Assembly: GCA_965240325.2 (NCBI GenBank)
Contig: OZ251222.1
Span: 1,054,001-1,118,000 of the forward strand
Reading direction: 5' to 3'
Source: Rebecca billardiae RCC1528
Lineage: Eukaryota; Haptophyta
Length of the DNA stretch: 64,000 nt
The notes beneath the pieces are model-generated. The model had not been told where the DNA came from. It did no database searches and saw nothing but the letters and a program-made list of their open reading frames with translations. Shown in pieces: positions 41,502 to 51,645 of the stretch. Numbering within the stretch: position 1 is the first letter of the stretch; each line of letters starts with the position of its first letter. Made by a program: the position numbers and the translations under genes.

Positions 41502-41994
41502 CCGCTGATGACTAGCATTGCCGTGCTGGCTGCCAACGAGGCGCTGCATGGCGCCGTCTGCCATCTGGCTGGCGTCTCGGCGTCTCCGCGTCTCGGACCG
41601 CAGCTCTTGCTAAAGTTCAATGAGTCTGACGTCTAAGCATGCTCCCTGCTCACTGTCGTCGGGCACTGGCCGTGGGTCGTCGACCAGCAGCAGTGCTGTG
41701 ATGAGCTGTCCGATTACTGCAATAACTGCCGCGTGTGATACTCTGGTGCCGCCTTTCCGACGAGTCTAGCTGTAATCGCTCAGATCGATAGTCTTCATGA
41801 TTCGATCTTCAAAGTCGTCGTCGACTTGTCACGACGACATATTACTGAGATTACATTTATTATGTAACAACGTGACGGCGATGACATCATCATTCGGCCC
41901 ATTTTTGACGCGCAGATGAAAACGACGGCCGCCCCTCGCGATGCGGAGCGGGACCGGAACCGACTCGATCGTCGCCGCGGGCACGATCCGGGCC
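41502..41994. other. Intergenic region between convergent genes
   Basis: About 490 bp between the stop codons of TRM112 and the PanE-like gene. Less GC-rich than the genes; nothing recognisable. Confidence 0.5.
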
Positions 41995-43104
41995 CTATTT
42001 GGTGGCAGCCGACGTCGGCCCACCTCGCGAGAATCGCGGGTTGCGAGCGCGCAGCTGCTCGAGCGCTTGCGTCGCAAGGCCTGCCGCCTTGCCCGTGTTC
42101 ACAATGCCGTCGATGAAGAGGACCGTCTGCCCGCCCACTTTTTGGAAGTGGAACTCGATGTAGCGCTCGATGTCGAACGGGCGGAAGAGCATCGGCGCGA
42201 TCGCCATGGCGATGGAGAGCACCCAGCCGCGCACGAGCCCGATCACCAAGCCGACGAGGCATGAGGGGCCGCTCGAGTGCGCCATTGTCGTGATGCGCAT
42301 CGACTCGCGCGCCGCGCGGGCGAGGAGAGCGAGCAGCTCACGGTCGCGGCGCAGCCGCCCCCAGTCCCACGCGCAGACCTCGAGGGCCACGAGCCAGGGC
42401 ATCAGAAAGCCTTCGGCCGGCGCGAGCTCCGCCCCGACCGAGGGCACCACCTTGCACCCCAGCCCGCCCACTCGCAGCGCGCGACACAACGCCCCGAGCA
42501 CGCGCGGCTGCTGGCACCCTCTGGCCGTTGAGAACAGGAACGGCCCCGGCACGACGTACGCGACGGGGGCTGCGACGCCAGCGCCGGCCGCGGCGGGGGC
42601 GGCGGGCGGCGGGATGGCAGGAAAGCGCTCCCGCGGGAGGGGCGCCTGCCATGCGATGAACGTGATGCCACCTTCGACCACGGCGGGCGCGGTGGGAGCG
42701 GCGCCCAGCAACGTCTCACTCACAAAACGGCGGTCCTCCAGGCCGGCTGCCAGCAGGATCACGGCATGGCACGGGATAGTAGAGAGCCCGACCAGCGATC
42801 GTAGCGCGTCTGCTGGGATTGCGAGGACGATCACGTCCCAAGGCCCAGCCGCGCGCGCATCCTCGACGGAAGCATGCGTGGCGACGCGGTGCGTCGACAC
42901 GGCTGCGCGGCCACCAAAGGGCGTGAGCGGCAGCTGGTGGAGCTCGATGGGGTTCGCGGTGAGGTACTGAGCGTGCTCCAGCCGGCGGACAAGGAAAGCG
43001 ACCGTTGCGCCGCCACGAATGAGGTGGCTCGCGAGGACACGCCCGACGGCACCCGCGCCCACGATCAACGCGCGGGGCGCGCCATTTGATGGCAACCCCT
43101 CCAT
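41995..43104 (-). CDS. PanE/ApbA-type ketopantoate-reductase-like oxidoreductase
   Basis: 369 residues, single exon. The ATG at 43104 precedes a Rossmann nucleotide-binding motif ALIVGAGAVGRVLASHL near residue 12. The N-terminal half continues WDVIVLAIPADALRSL and AVILLAAGLEDRRFVSE, as in PanE/ApbA N-terminal domains. The C-terminal half is helical and hydrophobic (GLVIGLVRGWVLSIAMAIAP may be a membrane segment), unlike the soluble enzyme of pantothenate synthesis. True ketopantoate reductase activity should therefore not be assumed. It is head to head with the 2OG-Fe dioxygenase, 202 bp between starts. Confidence 0.75.
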   Translation of the reverse strand: MEGLPSNGAPRALIVGAGAVGRVLASHLIRGGATVAFLVRRLEHAQYLTANPIELHQLPLTPFGGRAAVSTHRVATHASVEDARAAGPWDVIVLAIPADALRSLVGLSTIPCHAVILLAAGLEDRRFVSETLLGAAPTAPAVVEGGITFIAWQAPLPRERFPAIPPPAAPAAAGAGVAAPVAYVVPGPFLFSTARGCQQPRVLGALCRALRVGGLGCKVVPSVGAELAPAEGFLMPWLVALEVCAWDWGRLRRDRELLALLARAARESMRITTMAHSSGPSCLVGLVIGLVRGWVLSIAMAIAPMLFRPFDIERYIEFHFQKVGGQTVLFIDGIVNTGKAAGLATQALEQLRARNPRFSRGGPTSAATK

Positions 43105-43234
43105 CCTGCACGCGTGCGGGACGACGAATTCACGACCGGATGCTGAGTCTGAATTCTCGTCTGAAAAGCTTTCCAACTTTCCGGAGCCACGTCGAACAGT
43201 TTCGAGAACCCTTTCGTCTTTTCGCGACCGCGAA

Positions 43235-43254
43235 TGCCGGTTCTCGAACCGGCA
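43235..43254. promoter_or_regulatory. Palindromic site in the PanE-like/2OG-oxygenase divergent promoter
   Basis: TGCCGGTTCTCGAACCGGCA is symmetric over 9 bp on each side of a central TC. GGTTCTCGAA within it recurs inverted as TTCGAGAACC at 43201-43210. Both carry the TTCnnGAA arrangement of heat-shock elements. Possible dimeric regulator site. Confidence 0.45.
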
Positions 43255-43306
43255 CGCTGACCAACGGAGAACGTACTGTGCGGCCAACGGCCCGTCCGCC
43301 GCCGAG

Positions 43307-44264
43307 ATGCTCCACCTCCTCCACCTCGCCGCGGCGCTGCCAACCCCGTCGCCCGCGGTGCATGTTCGGGTGCCTGTCAACCAGACGCATGACACCGCTC
43401 GGTTCACCCCACGCCTCTTCGACGCGGCCGACCTCTCGGCCATGGACGCACATTTCGGTGACATGCCTCTCGACCCGTACCTGAAGACACCACGAGCTTC
43501 TCGTACGCGCCGCTATGCCAAGCTGCAAATCGCGCGCCTCGACGAGCCGGCGCCACGCAATGCGCGGTACATGACCAATGTCTTCATCCAGGTGATGCAC
43601 TGCATATGCGCGTGCGCAGCGAGCGCGCGAGCGCGCGTGTGCGCGCCCTGCTAGCGGCCGTGCGCTCGCTGCTCACGCACGCCGTGCCCCAATGCGTACG
43701 CGCGCCGTGGTACAGACGGGCTACTACAACGACCTCGTCAAGACGGGCGAGGTCGCGCTCGTTCGGCGATACGAACGACTTTCGGACCAGCTACTGACCC
43801 TCCCGGCCGTGCAGCGCCTGCTCGACCACTGCTCGGACGAGATGCTCGCGATGGGCGCCCGCCACGACGTGCCGTACGAGTTGGGGCTGCACACGATCCG
43901 CACGTCGGCGCCAGGCATGCCCACCCCCGAGGGCGTCCATCGCGACGGCTACGCCTTTGTGCACACAACGATCATCGATCGTCAGGGCATCGAGGGCGGG
44001 AGCTCGCGCGTGCACACGGGCAAGTACGACGAGCCTCTGTTGGACGTGCCCATGATCCCGGGCGACAGTCTGATCATCAACGACGAGGCGGTGATGCACT
44101 CAGTGAGCAACATCACGGTGGTCCCAGGCCGCGAAGTCGGCCACCGCGACGTCATCGTCATCACCGCCCGCCCGTGGGCCTCCGGCGAGGCAGGCGAAGA
44201 GGAGGCACGAATCCTTGCCTCTCTCGAGGGCACCGTCGAGTCACCTGACGTCTCCGACTCGTGA
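43307..44264 (+). CDS. 2-oxoglutarate/Fe(II) dioxygenase (2OG-Fe_Oxy_2 family), 2 exons
   Basis: Exons are 43307-43591 and 43716-44264 (277 residues). Splicing joins NVFIQ to TGYYNDL in frame. The second exon carries the iron site: GVHRDGYAFVHT (H-x-D), IINDEAVMHSVSNI (distal His) and GHRDVIVITARP (2OG-binding Arg). This order matches the PF10014 group, whose characterised bacterial members hydroxylate free amino acids such as isoleucine. The substrate here is unknown. The intron (124 bp) starts GTGATG rather than GTGCG. An ATG at 43692 lies in the intron and would give a truncated protein without the N-terminal domain. Confidence 0.83.
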
Positions 44265-44471
44265 CCGTTGGCTCCAGGCGCTCCAGCTGCAGGCTCGCTG
44301 ATCATGATGAATCATGTTGGCGCCGACTCAGCTCGTAACTACAGTACACAGCCATTCTACTTGTAGTCGTAGCATAAGTGGGCGATAGCGCCGCGCAGGA
44401 TGGCGTCGTAATCTGATCGGACTGATCACTCCGCCCGGGGCCGGGCGCCCGACCCGGACCGTCTGACGTCT

Positions 44472-44625
44472 CTTATGGCCCGCGGTGCAGGGCGGAGCGC
44501 GTAGCGTGGAGCCCCGCCGGGGGCCCTCACTACGTTGTCAAAAAGATCTTTTGATCAAAGAAAAGGGGATGGGGGACGATTTTGAGGGCTGTTGGAGGGT
44601 GAGTTTTCGACTTTTTGAGGGGGGG
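44472..44625 (+). repeat. Dispersed repeat, copy 2
   Basis: Inverted partner of 38640-38816. Shares TGGCCCGCGGTGCAGGGCGG, AAAAGATCTTTTGATCAAAG and GATTTTGAGGGCTG blocks with that copy. The two copies are about 5.8 kb apart and flank SLX1 through the 2OG-oxygenase gene. Confidence 0.8.
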
Positions 44626-44807
44626 TATGCTGTCCATCACAGCTTAAAAGGCCGCGCCCGCTGCAATTCTTGTATCTACTATGGACGGACGTGGGATCAG
44701 ATACCCCGGGGGTGAAACAAGTGAGTATTCCTATCCCTCTTGTATGCTGAAGTACGAGTTTGCCGAGCGACGTTTGATTGTTTTGGGTCGAAAACAGCTA
44801 TGAAGCC

Positions 44808-45090
44808 AGATTCTTTTGAATAGTGCTTGTTCAAATACGTTACCCGTCTGTCTCGATGGATGAACCGCCTCGTCATATTAAAAGAGATTCTTTTCAATGG
44901 CGCTTGTCCAACCAAGTTACCCGTCTGCCTCGATGGATGAACCTCCTCGTAATATTGAAAGAGATTCTTTTGAATAGCGCTATTTAAAGCCAGTTACTCG
45001 CTTGCCTCGATGGATGAACCTCGTCCTGTACTCCTGTGCCATAAGCCCATAATGAAAGAGAGGCGCTTGTGAAAACAGGTTACCCGCCCG
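44808..45090. repeat. 77-bp tandem repeat, about 3.5 copies
   Basis: Units start at 44808, 44885 and 44962 with AGATTCTTTT and contain TTACCCGTCTGCCTCGATGG then ATGAACC. A fourth, partial unit (GAGAGGCGCTTGTGAAAACA then GGTTACCCGCC) ends near 45090. It is AT-richer than its surroundings. Confidence 0.88.
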
Positions 45091-45639
45091 CCAGCGTTTG
45101 GATGCCGTGCAAAGGCGTGCGCGCCGCGCCGGTGCCCTCGCCCCGGTGGCGTGGGCTGGCTGGCTGCTGGTCTCGCCCACGCGCCCCACTCGCCCCAAGC
45201 GCGCAACGCCTGCGGGAAGCGCCGGCACCATACCTAACTAACCTGCGCGTCGACGCCCGTCCCGCTGCCGCGGCCCGCGCCCTCGATCGATCGTCGATCG
45301 GACCGCGTGCGTGCGACTCCGTCCGCGCCCGCGCGCAGGGTGGGAGGGGCTGATGCAGGAGCAGATGCAGGACTACCTCGAAATTGCACGCGACGAGGAG
45401 GTGCCCAGCGCGCACTTTACGCTGCGCGCATCATCGAGTGGTCGCCCAGCGAGCGCGGGCAGCCACCGCCGCCGGCTGACGGCGGGCGCAGCAGCGCAGC
45501 TGCCAGCTGCGGACGCGCAGCGGGCGCGGAGTGGAGGCCGGCGCGGCGGCCGGGCAGCGGCGGCCGGCGCGGCAGCACGCTCGTATACATCGCGGCAGCT
45601 ACCGCCGTCGTGCGGGGAAAGCACACGCTCTCGGCGGCT

Positions 45640-46460
45640 TCCAAGATGCCGACGGGCCACGGCGTGCAGGCTGCGTGCGCGCTGCAGTGGCTGTGTCGAG
45701 CTGCTGCGGCGTGTGCTCGAGGCGCGGCGCTCGCACGGGCTACGCGGGCGCAGCGGGTGCGCGCAGCTGGCGCACGCAGTGCCACGTCCTGCGGCGCCAG
45801 TTTGGCGGCCGTCCGCCCCCCCGAGCTCGAGTTCTGCGCGCTTTGCGACGGCGCGGCCGGCCGCGCCCATCTGCCTGCTTGCTTGGGCACGCCAGCATGG
45901 CCGCCGCCGGGCCTGCTACGCGCGCCGAAGCTGGAGGGCGGAGGAGGGCGCTGGGCTGCTCCTACGGCGTGCTGCAGCCCGGGCAGGCTCTACCGCGGCG
46001 CGGCGAGGCCGTCGCGCCTGCTCGCCGCCGTCGAGTCGCCCGTGCTGCGTGACCCTCGGCCGCACGTGCTCGGCGGCACCGCAGCAGGCGTCCCATACCA
46101 CGGTATGCTCGAGCCGCTGTGCGCACCCAAGGCGCGAGCTGCTCGAGCGGGCCAGGTGGGCCCAGGGGGTGCGCGCAGCTGGCACACGCAGCCCCGCGTC
46201 ATGGGGTGTCGGTTTGACGGTCGCCAGCCCCTGTGGGCTCGAGCGCTGTGCGCTTCACCACGGAGGTGCCGGCAGCGCCCCGCGGCGCGCAACGGCGGGG
46301 CAGCATGGCCGCCGCCGGCGCCGCCGCACATGCCGCCGCTTACGGGCAGTCGAGAGCTTGGGGCAGCACCTACGGCGCATGCTGCAGCTCGGGCGGGCTC
46401 TGCCAGCCTGCTGTGGCGTGATCGCGCATTTTCCAGACCGTCGACTCGCCCGCGCTGCAT
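45640..46460. repeat. Imperfect tandem duplication, period about 400 bp
   Basis: GGGTGCGCGCAGCTGGCGCA...CAGTTTGGCGGCCGTC (about 45768-45815) recurs as GGGTGCGCGCAGCTGGCACA...GGTTTGACGGTCGCCAGC (about 46168-46225). Both are followed by a shared CAGCATGGCCGCCGCCG block (45892, 46302) and a CTACGGCG/CTGCAGC block. Indels break any common frame. Confidence 0.7.
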
Positions 46461-46707
46461 AATATTCCATTATTCGTTTGCCGCGCGTGCTCGACGGCGC
46501 TCCGCGCTGCTGCTGCCGCTACGGCCGCGCGTTGGACGGACAGCATATGCCGACGGAGGGTGCACCGCGGGCCCCTAACTACGTTGGTTCTATGGAAGGA
46601 CCGCGGAACGCGGTCATTAGCAGTAGTAACTAAGCTAGTCTTTCTGCGGACGACATCTCGTCTGCCAACTCTTATTAACAATCGATCGTATTAACGAATG
46701 TCTAATG

Positions 46708-46887
<180 letters not shown>

Positions 46888-47501
46888 AACTAGCTAGCAG
46901 GTGATGATGATTCATATTCATCAACATGAACAGTCTAGACTGAGTACAGAGTAAGCAGACAGAGTTCAGACAGACAGACTCCGAATGCCAGTCATCGTTA
47001 TTGGCGGTATCTTCAAGTTCAAACTAGCCACGGGGCCGACGGCGGTTCCGCCGCCGTTCCGCGCGGCAATAAAAGCCAATAATATACATATATAGATTCT
47101 GGCCGCGGGGCATCTGCGCCTGCTGCCAACCGGCCCGCCGCCAGTGCCCGCGCTGCTAATAAACCAGCCATTTGGCGGCGCTGTCATCAGCCCGCGAGCC
47201 GATTTACTATAATTTAGTCATTTAAGCTTTTAGGAATTTAGCGCTGTCGGTCGGCCAGTGAATGAAGCCCGTGCGTGATGTCGGCGAACGCCATCATCGG
47301 GCGTCAACGGGGTTCCATCAGGCATATCATAGTTATTTAGCTGCTGCATAAGTATGCTGCTTAGTCATAGGAACTCAGCTTGCGCCTGTCGGCCTGTGTC
47401 TGGCAGATCGATGAGAGATCGAGGGCGAGGCCGATTTTCCTTTTATTCGTTTTATTCGTCGGCACATTTCAAAACGCGGGCGGGCCCTGGCCGATACACA
47501 C

Positions 47502-47546
47502 CCGGCCGCTCTGCGCGTGGTGGAACCACGCTCGCAGAGCGGCCGG
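47502..47546. repeat. GC hairpin, family member 1
   Basis: CCGGCCGCTCTGCG pairs with CGCAGAGCGGCCGG around a CGTGG...CCACG inner stem and a small loop. It is flanked by GGCCGATACACACC on the left, which recurs inverted beside member 2. Confidence 0.75.
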
Positions 47547-48307
47547 GGCTAACCTCAGAGATCGGGCCCGTGACGAAACCCGTGGCAGCGCCTCGGGACG
47601 CGTGGCCGGCGCTGGGGGGCGACACGCGTGGTGCTCGTTTGGCGTGGCGCGGTGTCGGACCGGTCGCGCGCTTGGAAGATGGACGCACCTTCACGTTGTT
47701 CGGGCACTCCCGCATCAGGTCTATGCACGCGCGTCTCTCTCGCCGCCCGCGCGGGGCTCGCTTTCCGACCCGCCGCCTTTGCACCCGCCTCACAATCGAG
47801 CCGCTGTAACTCGTTATGGGCGGGAATGGGCGGGCTCAGACGCATTCTGCGCGGTGGTCTAGTGGTATGTGAGAAGGTTGGATGCGGCCGTTTTCTTGTC
47901 GTGGCTTGTCGTCGCTCACACGCGTCCACTTGGCTACCAGTGCGCACTGCCTGTGACTGCCTGTGCGCACGCGCTCTGACATCTCGGCTGGGGAGGGATC
48001 GGCATGCCGGTGTCACGACGAGCCCGGGCAAACGGAACTAATCGTAGTCTACTCCCAAGCCGCGCGCACCTGGCTGGAAGTGGCTGGCGAGCAAGTTGGA
48101 ACCGAATGCAATCATGATGGCACTCTACGCTCTGCTCAGCCTTGTCAGTGCGAGCACGACGGGAACGCCGTACGCGAGGCGAGGCGGCGCAATGAAGCGC
48201 GCCCCGATGGCGGAGAGCTCACCAACAGGATCGAAGAGCCCGCCCGCACCCTCAGGCGTGGCCGCGGGGCGCGCGTCCGGGACCGCCTCAGGCCCCTGAG
48301 ATTCGCC

Positions 48308-48349
48308 CCGGCCGCTCTGCGAGCATGGGTTTCCCCATGCGCAGAGCGG
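48308..48349. repeat. GC hairpin, family member 2
   Basis: CCGCTCTGCG...CGCAGAGCGG outer stem with a GCATGGG/CCCATGC inner stem around TTTC. Inverted relative to member 1 and followed by GGTGTGTATCGGCCAGGG. Confidence 0.75.
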
Positions 48350-49157
48350 TAAGGGTGTGTATCGGCCAGGGGCGGGCCCTGGCTGGTTCAGACCCAGCCG
48401 TTTCGTGGTACCCACGAACAATAAATTGCTCCGTGCGGAGCGGCTGGGAAAGTCCAGCAAGGGCCTGAAAGGAGATCCGGCCACGAGGGCCTCGGCGTGC
48501 CGCCCGCCCTTGTGCCGACGCGCCGTCGCGCTCGCGGCTGTGACGCGTCGGCGGTCGCGCGCGCGGCTCTCGCGCGAGTCGGATAGACGTGGATCCCTCT
48601 TCGCCGGCGCCTCCACCTGGTGAGCGGTGCTCTCCCCCCCTTCGCGCTCGCCGCGCACTGCTTCTGTCCCAGAGTGCGGTCTGTGGGGCACCGCGCGTAC
48701 GCGTGGCCGGGCACCTCGCAAAACCTTCGCGGGCAACACTTTTGAGTGGCTGGCATGGGGGGGGACAGTGTGTACCGTGCGCTGAGTAGCTACCCGTGTA
48801 CGAGCGCGGAGGGGCCCGCACTCTTTTTTGGCCACACGTGTCACACTGTTCCATGGCCCGTTCTACCTTGTGTCCGTGTGCACGTACAAGTGGAGCAGGG
48901 CGGGGTGGGCGGCCCTTATCGCCGTCGGATGAGACCCAAAGATAGCATGTGCCACGCCGCACCGCGCTGCACCACCAGCCAACAATCTGGGCGGGCGGTA
49001 CCGGCGATCTGCGCGGCGCGATGGGCACGGGCAGCATGCCTGCCAGCATGACGGCGAACACGGCAAACCGCCTGCAAATCAGGTCCGCGGTCTGAACTCC
49101 GCGAATCCGGATTTCACGCACGGGAAGACCGAAACGCTTTTCCACTGGATATCGCTA

Positions 49158-49183
49158 GCCGCTCCGCGGGCCCGCGGAGCGGC
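49158..49183. repeat. GC hairpin, family member 3 (perfect 26-bp palindrome)
   Basis: GCCGCTCCGCGGG followed at once by its exact reverse complement. The following sequence GCCAGGGGCGGGCCC is also present 18 bp after member 2, which supports common origin. It lies about 100 bp upstream of the GH5 gene. Confidence 0.8.
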
Positions 49184-49280
49184 CTCCCAAAAGGAGCGGC
49201 GGGTCTGAACTAGCCAGGGGCGGGCCCGGCACGGCGGAGGCCGGGCCAAAGGCCGCCACAGGCCCACAGCACGTGCAGTA

Positions 49281-50837
49281 ATGACGGTCGATCATGAATC
49301 GCTGCTGCTCGTGGGCTCGGGACGTGATTCTGAGCCGCGCAGGGCGCAGCGCAGGAGACTGCGCGTGCCACAGGTCGTGCTCGTGGCTTTGCTTGGGGCA
49401 GCTGTCCTCTGCCTGACGATTGGGGCGCGGTACAGAAGCCGTGGCGCTGCATCGCGGCTGCGCGACGATCAACCACCGCCAGAGCTGTACGACTGTGAGC
49501 TTCCAGTGCCACCAACGCGCGAGGATCCGCCCGCGTGCACGGAGACGCTGTTCACGCATCTCTTCCGTGCCAAGTTTGAGGAGATGCGGGCTTCGATCGT
49601 GAACATATCCGCCGCCTTCCCGCCACGCGACAACTCTGCGCACACCGCCTGGCGCGCCCGCCACGGACAGCTACGTGGTGTGAACGTCGGTGGGTGGCTC
49701 CTGCTCGAGCGGTGGCTGGTGGGGAAGGACCCGACCGTCGAGACGCGGTGCTGCGGCGCCGTGCAGTCGCCCTTCGACGGCACCACCTGGGAGACCGCGC
49801 CGGACGAGCTCAGCCTCACGCGCTGGCTGCGCGCCAACGGTGAGCTCTCGCGCATCAGCGCCTTCCGCGATACGTACATCAGCCGCGTCGACTTCGCGCT
49901 GATGCGCTGCCTCGGGCTGAACGCGGTGCGCATCCCGTTCGGCTACTGGCTCGCGACGCCGCCGGGCGTCGACGACGTCGACGGCTTCTTCCCCGGCCGC
50001 GGCCTCGAGTATCTCGACCGCGCGCTCGGCTGGGCGTCAGACTTTGGCCTCAAGGTCGTGCTCGACCTCCACGGCGCCCCGGGCGGGCAGAGCGGCGCGA
50101 TGACGTGCGGGCAGGAGGACCGCAACTGGGCGCCGGAGCGCTTCGGCGTGGACGCGACGGTCAGCGTGCTCGGGCGCATTGCGGCTCGCTACGCGGGGAA
50201 CCCCGCCGTGATCGGCATCGAGCTCCTGAACGAGCCCACACTTCCGCGCGAGCTCGCGCTCAGCGTGTACGGGCGCGCGATCGCGGCGGTGCGCGGCGCT
50301 GGGATGGCCGCCGAGGATGTGGCCATCGTGATCAACCTGTACGGCTTCGGCGAGCTATCCGTGGAGGGCTCCGTGTGGCAGGGCCTGCTCTCCGAGGGCG
50401 GGCTGCCGCCTGCCGAGAATCTGATCATCGATCTTCACCTGTACTACAACACGCTGCCACGCGTGTTCGCCCTCGTGCCTCTGTGCTACGTGACGAGCGA
50501 GCTCGTGGACGCGCAGTCGCGGCTGCTGTCGCTCCTCGGGCTGCCGACGATGGTGGGCGAGTGGTCGCTGCGCCTGCCATGGCAGGGAGAGCTCGCGCGC
50601 CAGTTCGAGGCGATGACGGCTCCTCAGCAGGACGCGTTTCTGGCTGCCTTCGCGCGAAGGCAAGTGGAGGGCATGGCGGCGGCCAACGCGAGCAGCGTGG
50701 GCGGCTTCTACTGGACGTGGACTGCGCCCGAGACCGAGGCGCAGTGGAGCCTGCTCCGCGTGCTGCAGAACTCCTGGCTCGTCCCAGGCGCTTGGACGCG
50801 TGCCCGTGAAGCAGGGGTCGTCTTGCCCCGACGGTGA
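49281..50837 (+). CDS. GH5-family glucanase (exo-beta-1,3-glucanase-like), membrane-anchored
   Basis: 518 residues, single exon. Residues about 28-48 (VPQVVLVALLGAAVLCLTIG) form a signal anchor after a basic segment, making it a type II membrane protein. The catalytic domain begins RGVNVGGWLLLERW, typical of fungal/algal exo-1,3-glucanases. It continues VRIPFGYW, VVLDLHGAPGGQSG, IGIELLNEP with acid/base Glu318, and TMVGEWSL with nucleophile Glu427. The C-terminus has GGFYWTWTAP. Likely role: trimming or remodelling beta-1,3-glucan (chrysolaminarin-like storage glucan or cell-surface glucan) in the secretory system. An upstream GC palindrome lies about 100 bp before the ATG. Confidence 0.88.
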   Translation: MTVDHESLLLVGSGRDSEPRRAQRRRLRVPQVVLVALLGAAVLCLTIGARYRSRGAASRLRDDQPPPELYDCELPVPPTREDPPACTETLFTHLFRAKFEEMRASIVNISAAFPPRDNSAHTAWRARHGQLRGVNVGGWLLLERWLVGKDPTVETRCCGAVQSPFDGTTWETAPDELSLTRWLRANGELSRISAFRDTYISRVDFALMRCLGLNAVRIPFGYWLATPPGVDDVDGFFPGRGLEYLDRALGWASDFGLKVVLDLHGAPGGQSGAMTCGQEDRNWAPERFGVDATVSVLGRIAARYAGNPAVIGIELLNEPTLPRELALSVYGRAIAAVRGAGMAAEDVAIVINLYGFGELSVEGSVWQGLLSEGGLPPAENLIIDLHLYYNTLPRVFALVPLCYVTSELVDAQSRLLSLLGLPTMVGEWSLRLPWQGELARQFEAMTAPQQDAFLAAFARRQVEGMAAANASSVGGFYWTWTAPETEAQWSLLRVLQNSWLVPGAWTRAREAGVVLPRR

Positions 50838-51645
50838 TCTATCTGCCAGGGGGACTGGAATCTGACTGACAATGTCATCGCACTGGGTCACTAGAACGAG
50901 TCACTAACACTTAACAGTGACTAGACGACTGGTCGCCGCGCGTCATTGTTATAGTAGGTCGTCACAGTAGTGACTAGTGACAATGCATGCGCGCGCCATT
51001 TTTGATCCCGCCGCCGGATTCCGGGGCCGGCGGCCGATCCGCGCCCGCGGCCGATCAGTGCCCGATCACTGCGATATTGCGCACGACTCATACATATATA
51101 TCGGCATCGTCATCATTCACATCAGCACTTTGTCACATACGTAGGTGCCATAGGACTTCAGGACTTCACTTTGATGTCACTTCATTGCGCACGTAGTCTC
51201 AGCCAGAACTTTGACACGTGTGACGTGACGCACGACTGCTCGGTGACGTTGTCAGTCCACTCACAGTCACTCGCCTCCCGATCACCGATGCCCCGCCGAT
51301 TCGGTCCGACGGCGACCACTGGTGTACTCATCACAGTACTGGTGCATGTACGTCACAGTGGGTGTGTCAACCCGGCGGCCCTGTCTGTCGCCTGTGCTGT
51401 AGTAGTATGAGTAGATATTGTCGTCAGACATCAGTACGTATGGAGCAGCCAACGCGGACACCGTCACCGTGATTATGACCGTGAGTAATATTACCGTCGG
51501 CGTCGTCACCCGTGAGGCGCGACCCAGGCCGCCCGCGCACACCGTCGGGTGGCAGTGCTGCTGTGGTCGGTGCGGCTCGGCTGATCCCCCGAACGCCCGC
51601 TTGGTCGCACATGTTGGCAACCGGCGCGTCCACGCCGTGAGCTGC
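50838..51645. other. Intergenic region between convergent genes
   Basis: About 800 bp between the GH5 and SWEET stop codons. It is rich in short GTCACT/AGTGAC words that can pair locally (around 50880-50980 and 51160-51260), and has an ATATATAT patch near 51095. No gene is visible. Confidence 0.5.

Noticed and set aside
45307-46578. 423-residue plus-strand open frame overlapped by a 383-residue frame.
   Set aside because: Several frames are open at once because of GC bias; internal duplication units are out of frame with each other.
47851-47872. tRNA-like start GCGGTGGTCTAGTGGTATG with a box-A-like TGGTCTAGTGG.
   Set aside because: No anticodon arm, box B (GGTTCGA) or 3' acceptor partner follows, so it is at most a truncated tRNA or SINE head.
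48288-49145. 285-residue minus-strand open frame.
   Set aside because: Contains one of the GC hairpins, shows no domain, and competing open frames of similar length occur in the same stretch.
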